From contig JBJHBW010000002.1 of the NCBI GenBank assembly GCA_050485685.1, positions 1 through 64,000 on the forward strand: DNA of 64,000 nucleotides, in the 5' to 3' direction. This stretch comes from JBJHBP01 sp050485685 (GTDB lineage: Bacteria > Pseudomonadota > Gammaproteobacteria > Steroidobacterales > Rariloculaceae). Position 1 is the first letter of the stretch, and every line of letters begins with the position of its first letter. Under the pieces are notes generated by a model. The model was not told where the DNA came from and searched no databases. It saw only the letters and a program-made list of their open reading frames with translations. Below, piece after piece: positions 36,021 through 45,042 of this stretch. Made by a program: the position numbers and the translations under genes.

Positions 36021-36062
36021 GCTGAACCCAGACAGCTGAGCCTAGATAGCTGAACAGATAGC
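36021..36062 (+). repeat. three tandem 14-bp repeats with TGA in each, ctaC/ctaD spacer
   Basis: Units at 36021, 36035 and 36049 share GCTGARC at the start and AGA(C/T)A towards the end. The TGA triplets at 36023, 36037 and 36051 fall in three different reading frames. The repeat ends 12 bp before the ctaD start. Confidence 0.75.
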
Positions 36063-36074
36063 GAGCAACCGTAC

Positions 36075-37667
36075 ATGAGCACTGTAGTAGACACTCACGC
36101 CGACTCCCACGATCACCATCACGGTCCGGCGCGTACCGGCATCATGCGCTGGATCACGACGACCAATCACAAGGACATCGGCACGCTGTACCTGATTTTT
36201 GGTCTGGCGATGTTCTTCATCGGCGGCGCGATGGCGCTCATCATCCGCCTGGAGCTGTTCCAGCCCGGCCTGCAGTTCGTCAATCCGCATTTCTTCAATC
36301 AGATGACGACCATGCATGCGCTGATCATGGTATTCGGCATGATCATGCCGGTGTTCGCCGGGTTCGCGAACTGGCTGATCCCGCTGCAGATCGGCGCGCC
36401 GGACATGGCGTTCCCGCGCATGAACAACTGGTCGTTCTGGATCCTGCCGTTCGCCGGCGGCATGCTGCTGCTGACGCTGTTCATGCCCGGCGGCGCGCCC
36501 GCTTCGGGCTGGACCATGTATCCGCCGCTGGTGCTGCAGACCGGCGATGCGTTGCCCTTCCTGATTTTCTCGGTCCACCTGCTCGGCATCTCGTCGATCC
36601 TGGCGTCCATCAACATCATCGTCACGATCCTGAACATGCGCGCACCCGGCATGACGCTGCTGAAGATGCCGATGTTCACGTGGAGCTGGCTGATCACCGC
36701 CTACCTGCTGCTGCTGGCCATGCCGGTGCTGGCCGGTGCCGTGACCATGCTGCTGACCGACCAGTTCTTCGGCACCAGCTTCTTCGATGCGGCCGGCGGC
36801 GGTGACCCGGTGCTGTTCCAGCACATCTTCTGGTTCTTCGGGCACCCTGAGGTCTACATCATCATCCTGCCGGCTTTCGGCATCATTTCGCAGGTGATTC
36901 CGACGTTTTCGCGCAAGCCGCTGTTCGGCTACGCGGCCATGGTCTACGCCACGGCCAGCATCGCGTTCCTGTCGCTGATCGTCTGGGCCCACCACATGTT
37001 CACGGTCGGTATGCCGCTGGCCGGCCAGCTGTTCTTCATGCTGACGACGATGATCATCGCCGTGCCCACCGGCGTGAAGATCTTCAACTGGACGGCCACG
37101 ATGTGGCGCGGCTCGCTGACGTTCGAGACGCCGATGCTGTTTGCGATCGCGTTCCTGTTCCTGTTCACGATGGGCGGCTTCTCCGGGCTGATGCTCGCGA
37201 TCGCGCCGGCTGACATCCAGTATCACGACAGCTATTTCGTCGTCGCCCACTTCCATTACGTGCTGGTGCCGGGCGCCGTGTTCGGCGCAATGGCCGGCGC
37301 CTACTACTGGCTGCCGAAGATGACCGGCGTCATGTACGACGAGAAGCTCGGCAAGCTGCACTTCTGGCTGACGACGATCTTCGTCAACGTCACGTTCTTC
37401 CCGCAGCACTTCCTGGGTCTGGCCGGCATGCCACGCCGTATCCCGGACTACGCGCTGCAGTTCACGAACTTCAACATGATCTCCAGCATAGGCGCATTCG
37501 GCTTCGGCATGGCCCAGCTGATCTTCCTGTGGGTGATCATCAAGGCCATTCGCGGCCAGGGTGTGAAAGCCACCGACAAGGTCTGGGATGAACCCGAGGG
37601 CCTCGAGTGGACGGTCGCATCGCCAGCGCCGCATCACACGTTCTCGACGCCACCGGTAGTCAAATGA
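36075..37667 (+). CDS. ctaD: cytochrome c oxidase subunit I
   Basis: A 530-residue, 12-helix haem-copper oxidase subunit that holds haem a, haem a3 and CuB and reduces oxygen. It shows TTNHKDIGTLYL, HALIMVF, FWFFGHPEVYIIILPAFG (D- and K-channel region), WAHHMF (CuB His pair) and HFHYVL (haem ligands). The Tyr-Ile after GHPEV is the cross-linked tyrosine of type A oxidases. It overlaps the next small gene by ATGA. Confidence 0.98.
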   Translation: MSTVVDTHADSHDHHHGPARTGIMRWITTTNHKDIGTLYLIFGLAMFFIGGAMALIIRLELFQPGLQFVNPHFFNQMTTMHALIMVFGMIMPVFAGFANWLIPLQIGAPDMAFPRMNNWSFWILPFAGGMLLLTLFMPGGAPASGWTMYPPLVLQTGDALPFLIFSVHLLGISSILASINIIVTILNMRAPGMTLLKMPMFTWSWLITAYLLLLAMPVLAGAVTMLLTDQFFGTSFFDAAGGGDPVLFQHIFWFFGHPEVYIIILPAFGIISQVIPTFSRKPLFGYAAMVYATASIAFLSLIVWAHHMFTVGMPLAGQLFFMLTTMIIAVPTGVKIFNWTATMWRGSLTFETPMLFAIAFLFLFTMGGFSGLMLAIAPADIQYHDSYFVVAHFHYVLVPGAVFGAMAGAYYWLPKMTGVMYDEKLGKLHFWLTTIFVNVTFFPQHFLGLAGMPRRIPDYALQFTNFNMISSIGAFGFGMAQLIFLWVIIKAIRGQGVKATDKVWDEPEGLEWTVASPAPHHTFSTPPVVK

Positions 37668-37798
37668 CAGCCATGTCAGACGACAAGCGATCCGAACGCC
37701 GGGCGCGGTCCATACGGATCGCGCTCGCGCACGTCGCTGTCATCCTGCTGATCTATTTCGGCTTCATTCTGAAGAACATCTTCTTCGGGGGTGATTGA
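37664..37798 (+). CDS. small cytochrome oxidase assembly-type membrane protein
   Basis: A 44-residue protein with a basic N terminus and a single transmembrane helix (IALAHVAVILLIYFGFILK). Small proteins of this size and topology lie between ctaD and ctaG in many proteobacteria and are called cytochrome oxidase small assembly proteins. The ATG at 37664 overlaps the ctaD stop; a second ATG at 37673 is possible. Confidence 0.75.
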   Translation: MTAMSDDKRSERRARSIRIALAHVAVILLIYFGFILKNIFFGGD

Positions 37799-37801
37799 CG
37801 G

Positions 37802-38311
37802 ATGGAACACCGTTCGCTGGCATTCAAACTTGCGATTGGCGCCGTGGCCATGTTCGGCTTCGGCTTCGCAATGGTGCCGCTGTATGACGTGTTCTGCGAG
37901 ATTACGGGCCTTGGCGGGCGCACCGCGGATGGCCCCCAGGTCGTTGCCGAAGCCGTGGATCCCGACCGCAAGGTGCGTGTCGAGTTCGTGGCCACCCGCG
38001 GCCGACTCGCCAACTGGGAGTTCGGGCCCGAGACCAGCCACATGTATGTGCACCCCGGGCAGCTCTACCAGACCAGCTACATCGCCCGTAATGCCACATC
38101 ACTGGAGCGTTCGGCGCATGCGGTACCGAGCGTGACGCCGGGCAGTGCCGCACAGCACATGAAGAAGACGCAGTGTTTCTGCTTCGAGACGCAGCATTTC
38201 GAACCCAATGAGACGAAGGAAATGCCGGTGGTGTTCATGATTGCACCGGACCTGCCGGCGCATATCGAGACGCTGACGCTGGCATACTCGTTTTTCGACA
38301 CCACCAACTAG
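37802..38311 (+). CDS. ctaG: cytochrome c oxidase assembly protein CtaG (Cox11)
   Basis: A 169-residue copper chaperone that delivers CuB to subunit I. One N-terminal membrane helix (AIGAVAMFGFGFAMVPLYDV) is followed by a periplasmic immunoglobulin-like domain with the copper-binding CFCFETQHF. Its place between ctaD and ctaE is standard. Confidence 0.96.
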   Translation: MEHRSLAFKLAIGAVAMFGFGFAMVPLYDVFCEITGLGGRTADGPQVVAEAVDPDRKVRVEFVATRGRLANWEFGPETSHMYVHPGQLYQTSYIARNATSLERSAHAVPSVTPGSAAQHMKKTQCFCFETQHFEPNETKEMPVVFMIAPDLPAHIETLTLAYSFFDTTN

Positions 38312-38342
38312 AACACACACTCAGCCGAACGGATAACTGGCG

Positions 38343-39215
38343 ATGGATCACGCAAGTCAAGCAAGCCCCTTCCCTGAACTACCGCATTCCACGCACTGGC
38401 CCATCGTCGGGGCGATCGCGCTGTTTGCGATGACCTTCGGCTTCGCGCTGTGGCTGAACGCGACCGCGGGCGGCGGACTGCTGATGCTGATCGGCTTTGC
38501 GGCGCTGATGGTGATGCTGTTCGGCTGGTTCGGTGAAGTGATCGTCGAAAACATGAACCGCCCGTTCCACGGCACGATAGACCGTTCCTATCGGCAGGGC
38601 ATGGCCTGGTTCATCTTCACCGAGGTGATGTTCTTTGCCGTGTTCTTCGGCGTGCTGCTGTATACGCGCACTCTGACCATTCCGTGGCTTTCCGGCGAGG
38701 GTAACAACGCCTACACCCACCTGCTGCTGTGGCCAGGCTTCGAGGCCACGTGGCCCACTGCCGGCCCCGCCGCGACCCAGGCACTTGAAGTCATTGGCGC
38801 CTGGGGCATACCGGCGCTGAACACCGCGATCCTGCTGCTCAGCGGCGTGACACTGACGATCGCCCATCATGCCCTGCTCTCCAATCACCGCCGTACGGTT
38901 GTGATCTGGCTGGGCATCACCATCGTGCTGGGCTTCATCTTCCTGGGCTTCCAGGCGTATGAGTACGTGCATGCCTACCGGGATCTGGATCTGCGCTTCG
39001 ACTCCGGCATCTACGGCAACATTTTCTTCATGCTGACCGGTTTCCACGGTCTGCATGTGACCCTGGGTGCGATCATGCTGCTGGTGATCTGGCTGCGGGT
39101 CGTGCGCGGGCATTTCAGTTCGGACCGCCACTTCGCGTTCGAGGCGGTCGCCTGGTACTGGCACTTTGTCGACGTGGTGTGGCTGGGCCTGTTCATTTTC
39201 GTGTACTGGTTGTAA
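38343..39215 (+). CDS. ctaE: cytochrome c oxidase subunit III
   Basis: A 290-residue, seven-helix subunit without cofactors. It shows RQGMAWFIFTEVMFFAVFF, the conserved Glu in LGFQAYEYVHAY and FHGLHVTLGAIML, and ends in WYWHFVDVVWLGLFIFVYWL, a family hallmark. It is the last oxidase structural gene of the locus. Confidence 0.97.
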   Translation: MDHASQASPFPELPHSTHWPIVGAIALFAMTFGFALWLNATAGGGLLMLIGFAALMVMLFGWFGEVIVENMNRPFHGTIDRSYRQGMAWFIFTEVMFFAVFFGVLLYTRTLTIPWLSGEGNNAYTHLLLWPGFEATWPTAGPAATQALEVIGAWGIPALNTAILLLSGVTLTIAHHALLSNHRRTVVIWLGITIVLGFIFLGFQAYEYVHAYRDLDLRFDSGIYGNIFFMLTGFHGLHVTLGAIMLLVIWLRVVRGHFSSDRHFAFEAVAWYWHFVDVVWLGLFIFVYWL

Positions 39216-39234
39216 AGGTCGGCAGCGATCTGAG

Positions 39235-39265
39235 CCGGGGAACGAGCCTTAACGGCGTTCCCCGG
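39235..39265. terminator. bidirectional terminator between ctaE and the twin-TM gene
   Basis: CCGGGGAACG (39235-39244) and CGTTCCCCGG (39256-39265) form a perfect 10-bp stem with an 11-nt loop; outer AGGTC/GACCT sequences could extend it. The genes on both sides converge here. No long T-tract. Confidence 0.6.
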
Positions 39266-39286
39266 TAATTCGGACCTCGGGAACGC

Positions 39287-39490
39287 TCAGGGCAGGATTC
39301 CGTGAGGTTCCAGCAGGCCGGCGGCCCAGCCGGCCAGCAGCAGCACGAACAGCAGGACGGACAGCGAAATCCGGACGGTGAGCGCGCGCGCCATGCGCTT
39401 CGGATCGCCATCGCGGCGCACCAGGGCAAGGGCTGCGGACACCATACTCGCGATGATGCCGATGAACAGCAGCAGGATGACAAGTCTCAA
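39287..39490 (-). CDS. twin transmembrane protein (DUF2909 type)
   Basis: A 67-residue protein with two transmembrane helices (LVILLLFIGIIASMVSAALA and ISLSVLLFVLLLAGWAAG) joined by a short charged loop with RRDGDPKRMARALTVR. Proteins of this kind lie on the opposite strand between cox3 and SURF1 in Pseudomonas and relatives. Start TTG at 39490 with CGGAG eight bases upstream. Confidence 0.8.
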   Translation of the reverse strand: MRLVILLLFIGIIASMVSAALALVRRDGDPKRMARALTVRISLSVLLFVLLLAGWAAGLLEPHGILP

Positions 39491-39529
39491 CTGGGGACTC
39501 CGGAAGGGGCGTTCGACCCCTATTGTAAC

Positions 39530-40279
39530 GTGGACCCGGTAACCCCCCGCACCCGTGGCATACCGCATGGGGATCAGATCGCGGCGGCGGGCCTGCTGAT
39601 TCTCGCCGCGATATTCTTCGGATTGTCTTCCTGGCAGTGGCAGCGCGCCGGCGAGGCGCGTGCCGTGCATGAGCGATACGAAGGCGCGGGCGACATGCCC
39701 GTACTCACTGCCCTGCCGCGCGAATTCGACATCGAGCAGTTCCGCGACCAGACGCTGCAGCTGAGCGGGCGCTATCGGCCAGGGGTGCAGTTCCTGATCG
39801 ACAACATGACCCGTCAGGGCGCCGTTGGCTACCATGTGCTGACACCCTTCGTGCCTGACGGCGGCGTGGATACGGTCATCGTGAACCGGGGCTGGGTGGC
39901 CGGACATGTCGATCGCACGATACTGCCCGACGTGCAGATCGCGGATAATGCGCGCACCGTGCGGGGCCGGATCTCGACGCTGCCGCGACCCGGCCTGCGA
40001 CTTACGGCACCGCCATCGGTAACCGACGGCACCGCGGTTCAGGTGGTGTCGTTTCCGACCATGCCCGAACTCGAGGACCGGCTGGATACACCGCTGGCGT
40101 CGTTCCAGCTGCTGCTGGATCCGGACGACACGGACGGGTTCGTCCGCGACTGGCGGCCCGCCGCGCTGCCGCCGGAACGGCACATAGGCTACGCGGTGCA
40201 ATGGTTCGGGCTGGCACTTCTGGTGGGCGGTGCGGGCACCGTAGTCGTGGTTCGCAATTTCATGGAGCGAAAGAAATGA
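39530..40279 (+). CDS. SURF1 family cytochrome oxidase biogenesis protein
   Basis: A 249-residue protein implicated in haem a insertion into subunit I. Two membrane helices bracket a periplasmic domain: one at IAAAGLLILAAIFFGLSSWQ, followed by WQRAGEARAVHERYEG, and one near the C terminus (HIGYAVQWFGLALLVGG). ILIDNMTRQGAVGYHVLTP-like and VNRGWV segments are typical SURF1. The start GTG at 39530 is the only in-frame start that keeps clear of the opposite-strand gene. Confidence 0.9.
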   Translation: MDPVTPRTRGIPHGDQIAAAGLLILAAIFFGLSSWQWQRAGEARAVHERYEGAGDMPVLTALPREFDIEQFRDQTLQLSGRYRPGVQFLIDNMTRQGAVGYHVLTPFVPDGGVDTVIVNRGWVAGHVDRTILPDVQIADNARTVRGRISTLPRPGLRLTAPPSVTDGTAVQVVSFPTMPELEDRLDTPLASFQLLLDPDDTDGFVRDWRPAALPPERHIGYAVQWFGLALLVGGAGTVVVVRNFMERKK

Positions 40280-40866
40280 GTCTGCTGCGAAAGCCCGAAC
40301 CGTGGCTGATCACGCTGCTGTTTGCGGTGCCGTTCTCGCTCGCCATCCTGGCCTATTTCGGCGACTGGGCCCCATCCATGCTGGGCCAGACCGAAAACCC
40401 CGAACGCACCCTGGTCGATCCGGCCGTGCCGCTGAATCTCAACGCCCTGGGCGCGGACGGCGAACGCCTGTACAACCGCTGGGCCCTCGTCTATGCGCGC
40501 ACCGGCGCGTGCGATCAGGCCTGTGCCAGCCACCTGATCCGCCTGCTCGCCGTACACATCTCGCTGGGGCGTCACGGTGAACGCGTGAAATGGGTTTACC
40601 TGAACGTACCGCCTGCCGGGGCTTCCGTCGCAGGCCCCGCGAACGTGCCTGAACTGCCCGATGACAGGGAACTCATCGTGCTGCCCGCCGGCGCCTCGCA
40701 ACGCGATGTGCTGCACAATCTTGTCGAGCCCGAATCGCTGCGGGGAGGTCGCGTGCTGTTCATCGATCCGCGCGGCAATCTGGTCGCGATCTACCCGGCC
40801 GAACCCACGCAGCGCTCGCTGCTGCGCGACATGCGACGGCTGCTGGACACCTCCAGGAGCGGCTGA
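40276..40866 (+). CDS. membrane-anchored Sco/thioredoxin-like protein of the cox locus
   Basis: A 196-residue protein with one N-terminal helix (WLITLLFAVPFSLAILAYFG) and a periplasmic part. WALVYARTGACDQACASHLIR carries a Cx3C pair in the position where Sco proteins have their copper-binding CxxxC, and VLFIDPRGNLVAIYP resembles the end of a thioredoxin fold. Similar proteins lie between SURF1 and ctaA in Pseudomonas. Likely a thiol or copper factor for oxidase assembly; not proven. ATGA overlap with SURF1. Confidence 0.75.
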   Translation: MSLLRKPEPWLITLLFAVPFSLAILAYFGDWAPSMLGQTENPERTLVDPAVPLNLNALGADGERLYNRWALVYARTGACDQACASHLIRLLAVHISLGRHGERVKWVYLNVPPAGASVAGPANVPELPDDRELIVLPAGASQRDVLHNLVEPESLRGGRVLFIDPRGNLVAIYPAEPTQRSLLRDMRRLLDTSRSG

Positions 40867-40867
40867 C

Positions 40868-41830
40868 ATGCGCCGGACTTTCCTCAGACTGGCGCGACTC
40901 GCGACCATCCTGACCTTCATCGTCGTGGTGGCCGGCGCCTGGGTGCGTCTGACCGATGCGGGTCTTGGTTGCCCGGACTGGCCGGGCTGCTACGGACGTC
41001 TGATTCCGTCGGAAACCCGGATCGGTGAAGACGTCGCTGAAGCTTTCGGTCGCCCGCTGGACGTGGGCGCGGCCTGGCGGGAGATGATCCACCGCTACCT
41101 GGCCAGCACGCTGGGCCTGATCATCATCGCGATGGCGGTGCTGGGCTGGATGAACCGCCGCGATCCGGAGCAGCCCGTGATTCTGCCGTTCGTGCTGCTG
41201 GGTGTCGTGATTTTTCAGGGCATTCTCGGCATGTGGACGGTCACGCTGCTGCTCAAACCGCTGGTCGTCGTTGCCCATCTGTTCGGCGGATTCACGACCC
41301 TGGCGCTGCTGTTCTGGCTGAGTCGCTGGCGCGTGAGTCCAGTGGCGGCCACCACGCGCCTGAAAGTGCTGGGTATCGCCGCAGCCTTCATGCTGATCGC
41401 GCAGATCGGCCTTGGCGGCTGGACCAGCGCGAACTATGCGGCGCTGGCCTGCCCGGACTTTCCGACCTGTCAGACCCAGTGGTGGCCGGAGATCGCCGAT
41501 TTCTCCGAAGGCTTCATCCTGTGGCGCGGGCTGGGCGTGGACTATGAATTCGGTGTGCTCGATCACCCGGCGCGCGTCGCGATTCACTTCGCGCACCGTC
41601 TGGGCGCGATATTCGCGTCGCTGCTGCTGATCGCGTTTGCGATCGCGCTGCTGCGCACCCGGGGACTCACCGCCAACGGCACCGCCGTGCTCGCGGTGCT
41701 GGCAGCGCAAGTTGTCATTGGTATCAGTATCATACTGTTCGGCGTGCCGCTGTCGGTGGCCGTCGCCCACAACGGTTTTGCCGCCCTTCTGCTGCTAACG
41801 GTGCTGCATGCTCACCAAAGAATTTGGTAA
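40868..41830 (+). CDS. ctaA: haem A synthase
   Basis: A 320-residue, eight-helix enzyme that oxidises haem O to haem A. The motif GAWVRLTDAGLGCPDWPGCYG, with its paired Cys, and a second GGWTSANYAALACPDFPTCQ half show the internal repeat. Conserved His residues lie in MIHRYLAS and HFAHRLGA. It overlaps ctaB by 23 bp. Confidence 0.95.
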   Translation: MRRTFLRLARLATILTFIVVVAGAWVRLTDAGLGCPDWPGCYGRLIPSETRIGEDVAEAFGRPLDVGAAWREMIHRYLASTLGLIIIAMAVLGWMNRRDPEQPVILPFVLLGVVIFQGILGMWTVTLLLKPLVVVAHLFGGFTTLALLFWLSRWRVSPVAATTRLKVLGIAAAFMLIAQIGLGGWTSANYAALACPDFPTCQTQWWPEIADFSEGFILWRGLGVDYEFGVLDHPARVAIHFAHRLGAIFASLLLIAFAIALLRTRGLTANGTAVLAVLAAQVVIGISIILFGVPLSVAVAHNGFAALLLLTVLHAHQRIW

Positions 41831-42719
41831 CGCCGCGGCACGCCAGCGTCCAGTCTGGCGTGACTACTACCAGCTCACCAAGCCGGGCGTGGTGCAGTTG
41901 CTGGTGTTCACGGCCATCGTCGGCATGTTCCTGTCCACGCCCGGCATGGTGCCGCTGGGTGCGCTGATTTTTGGCAGTCTGGGTATCGGCCTTGCTGCCG
42001 CGAGCGCCGCGGTCGTCAATCAGCTGCTGGATCAGCGCATAGACGCGCAGATGGCGCGCACCCGCCAGCGCCCGCTGCCCACCGGTCGCATCAGCGAACG
42101 CGATGCGCTGACGTTCGCGCTGGGGCTGGGGCTTGCGGGGCTGGGCATACTCGCGCTGCTGGTCAATCCGCTGACCGCCGTGCTCACCTTCTTCTCGCTG
42201 ATCGGTTATGCGGTGATCTATACCGTGTACCTGAAGCGCGCGACCCCGCAGAACATCGTCATCGGCGGTGCCGCCGGCGCCGCTCCGCCGGTGCTGGGCT
42301 GGACCGCGGTCACCAATGAAGTCAGCGGCTATGCGCTGCTGCTGTTCCTGATCATCTTCACCTGGACGCCGCCGCACTTCTGGGCGCTGGCGATTGCACG
42401 TCGCGCCGACTACGAGCAGGCGAAGATCCCGATGCTGCCGGTCACGCATGGCGTGGAGTTCACGAAGAACTTCGTGCTCTACTACACGATCCTGCTGTTC
42501 ATCATCACGCTGCTGCCCTACCTGACCGGCATGAGCGGCCCGCTGTACCTGATCAGCGCCGTGCTGCTGGGCGGCGGCTTTCTGTACTATGCGCTGCTGC
42601 TGAAGATCGATGGCGATCGCGACACGGCGATGAAGACATTCTCGTATTCGATCAGCTACCTGGTCGCGTTGTTCAGTTTCCTGCTGGTCGACCACTACCT
42701 GCCGCTGTTCTGGCCCTGA
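41808..42719 (+). CDS. ctaB: protoheme IX farnesyltransferase (haem O synthase)
   Basis: A 303-residue UbiA-type membrane prenyltransferase that farnesylates haem b. Asp-rich motifs are NQLLDQRIDAQMARTRQRPL and, in the second half, TWTPPHFWALAI followed by ADYEQAKIPMLPV, typical of CtaB/CyoE. It closes the oxidase locus. Confidence 0.96.
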   Translation: MLTKEFGNAAARQRPVWRDYYQLTKPGVVQLLVFTAIVGMFLSTPGMVPLGALIFGSLGIGLAAASAAVVNQLLDQRIDAQMARTRQRPLPTGRISERDALTFALGLGLAGLGILALLVNPLTAVLTFFSLIGYAVIYTVYLKRATPQNIVIGGAAGAAPPVLGWTAVTNEVSGYALLLFLIIFTWTPPHFWALAIARRADYEQAKIPMLPVTHGVEFTKNFVLYYTILLFIITLLPYLTGMSGPLYLISAVLLGGGFLYYALLLKIDGDRDTAMKTFSYSISYLVALFSFLLVDHYLPLFWP

Positions 42720-42810
42720 CAGCGCGCGGATTCAAGTCCCCAATCCGTGCGCATCCATCCTGAATCGGCCTGATCGAACGTCAACCGAACTGCCAGACTG
42801 GAAGGCGCAA

Positions 42811-45012
42811 GTGGACGTTACCGACATCATCAACCCGCTCAACGACGCACAGCGCGAGGCGGTCACCGCCGAGGACCACCCGATGCTGGTGCTGGCCGGC
42901 GCCGGCAGCGGCAAGACGCGCGTGCTGGTGCACCGTATCGCCTGGCTGATTCGTGTCGGGGGACTGGCGCCACAACAGATACTTGCGGTCACGTTCACGA
43001 ACAAGGCGGCCGCGGAGATGCGCCACCGCATCGAAGCGCTGCTCGGCCTGCCCACCCGCCATCTGTGGATAGGCACCTTCCACGGCCTCGCGCACCGGCT
43101 GCTGCGCGTGCACGCGCGCGAGGCGGGACTGAGCGAAACCTTCCAGATCATGGACTCGGAGGATCAGCTGCGCAGCATACGCCGGCTGCTGAAATCCATG
43201 GAACTGGATGAGAACGAATGGGTGCCGCGCGAGGTGCAGTGGTTCATCAACGCGCAGAAGGACGAAGGCCTGCGGCCGGCGCATCTGAAGGATGAAGGCA
43301 ATGCCGGCCGGCGCATGATGATAGAGCTTTACGCACGCTATCAGCGTGCCTGCGATGAGGCCTCGGTCGTCGACTTCGGCGAACTGCTGCTGCGTGTGCT
43401 GGAGCTGTTCCGCGACATCCCGGCGATCGTGTCGCAGTACCGCGAGCGCTTCCGCCATCTGCTCGTGGACGAATTTCAGGACACCAACGCGATCCAGTAC
43501 CGCTGGCTGACCATGCTGGGCAGCGGCGGTGGCACACCGTTCGTGGTCGGCGATGACGATCAGTCCATCTATCGCTGGCGCGGTGCGCGGGTGGAGAACC
43601 TGCAACGCTTCCAGCGCGATTTCCCCGGCACACGCATCGTGCGGCTGGAACAGAATTATCGATCCACCGAAACCATTCTGAACGCCGCCAACGCCATCAT
43701 TGCGAACAACAGCGGGCGGCTGGGCAAGAACCTGTGGACCGAAGGCGGGCGCGGCGAACTGCTGCGGCTTTATGGCGCCTTCAACGAGCGCGACGAAGCC
43801 GATTTCGTCGTGGCCAGGATAGAGGACTACATCGCGCGCGGACACCAGCGCTCCGAGGTTGCGGTGCTGTACCGTTCCAACGCGCAGTCGCGCGTGTTTG
43901 AAGAAGCGCTGCTGGCCGCCGGCGTTCCGTACCGTGTCTATGGCGGCCTGCGCTTTTTCGAGCGCGCTGAAATCAAGGATGCGCTCGCCTACCTGCGCCT
44001 GATCGCCAACCGTGACGACGACCCCTCCTTCGAACGTGTCGTGAACACGCCCACACGCGGCATCGGTGCACGCACCATGGACGTGGTGCGCGCACGTGCG
44101 CGCGACGCCGGCACCAGCCTGTGGCGCGCCGCCGCCGCCGTGATCGCCGAGGAGGCGCTGGCGGCCAGGGCAGCGAAAGCGCTGTGGGCCTTCCTGCAGC
44201 TGATCGAGACACTGGACCGTGAAACCGCAGGTCTCGCGCTGCACGAGCAGGTGGATCGCGTCATCAAGGCCAGCGGTCTGATCGCGCACTACAGCAAGGA
44301 CACGGGCATCGGACCCGACGCCGAGAACCCGCGCGTGGAAAACCTCGAGGAACTGGTCAACGCGGCGCGCGACGTGTTCAGCAGGGACATGATCGGCGGC
44401 AGCGAGGAAGAGGAACTGCCACCGCTGGCCGAGTTCCTGTCCTATGCGGTGCTGGAGTCCGGCGACGCCCAGGCGGATGAATACCAGGACAGCGTGCAGC
44501 TGATGACGCTGCACTCGGCCAAGGGACTGGAGTTCCCGGTCGTGTTTCTTTGCGGTCTGGAGGACGGGCTGTTTCCGCATCAGCGCTCGCTGCGCGACCC
44601 GGATGGCCTGGAAGAGGAACGACGGCTCTGCTACGTGGGTCTGACGCGGGCGATGAAGGATCTGTACCTGACCTATGCCGAGCAGCGCCGCCTGCACGGT
44701 CAGGACAATTACGGCACGCCATCGCGATTCCTGCGCGAGATTCCGCCGGAACTGATCGAGGAGGTGCGTCCGGCGCTGTCGGTATCGCGCCCCGTGTACC
44801 GCCCTTCCACGCCATCCCCGGCGAGTCGCGCGACGGGCATGGGGATGCCGGCCGGAATACGTCTGGGACAGCGCGTGCGGCACGGCAAGTTCGGCGAAGG
44901 CGTGGTCCTGAACTGCGAGGGCAGCGGCGCCCACGCCCGCGTGCAGGTGAATTTCGAGAACGCCGGCCCCAAATGGCTGGTGCTGGCCTATGCCAGACTC
45001 GAACTCATGTAA
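42811..45012 (+). CDS. uvrD: DNA helicase II
   Basis: A 733-residue superfamily 1A helicase for mismatch and excision repair. Motif I AGAGSGKTRVLVHR, Ia VTFTNKAAAEMRHR, II LVDEFQDTN, III VVGDDDQSIYRWRGA, V LMTLHSAKGLEFPVVF and VI EEERRLCYVGLTRA are all present. The C terminus GQRVRHGKFGEGVV is the UvrD/PcrA RNA polymerase-binding Tudor-like domain. Start GTG at 42811 with GGAAGG upstream. Confidence 0.96.
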   Translation: MDVTDIINPLNDAQREAVTAEDHPMLVLAGAGSGKTRVLVHRIAWLIRVGGLAPQQILAVTFTNKAAAEMRHRIEALLGLPTRHLWIGTFHGLAHRLLRVHAREAGLSETFQIMDSEDQLRSIRRLLKSMELDENEWVPREVQWFINAQKDEGLRPAHLKDEGNAGRRMMIELYARYQRACDEASVVDFGELLLRVLELFRDIPAIVSQYRERFRHLLVDEFQDTNAIQYRWLTMLGSGGGTPFVVGDDDQSIYRWRGARVENLQRFQRDFPGTRIVRLEQNYRSTETILNAANAIIANNSGRLGKNLWTEGGRGELLRLYGAFNERDEADFVVARIEDYIARGHQRSEVAVLYRSNAQSRVFEEALLAAGVPYRVYGGLRFFERAEIKDALAYLRLIANRDDDPSFERVVNTPTRGIGARTMDVVRARARDAGTSLWRAAAAVIAEEALAARAAKALWAFLQLIETLDRETAGLALHEQVDRVIKASGLIAHYSKDTGIGPDAENPRVENLEELVNAARDVFSRDMIGGSEEEELPPLAEFLSYAVLESGDAQADEYQDSVQLMTLHSAKGLEFPVVFLCGLEDGLFPHQRSLRDPDGLEEERRLCYVGLTRAMKDLYLTYAEQRRLHGQDNYGTPSRFLREIPPELIEEVRPALSVSRPVYRPSTPSPASRATGMGMPAGIRLGQRVRHGKFGEGVVLNCEGSGAHARVQVNFENAGPKWLVLAYARLELM

Positions 45013-45042
45013 AATGGCGGCCGGTTTCAGGCGTACCCGGCT

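Noticed and set aside
42759..42778. 10-bp repeat with TGA (CCTGAATCGG, CCTGATCGAA) between ctaB and uvrD
   Set aside because: Only two imperfect copies; too weak to count with the other junction repeats on its own.
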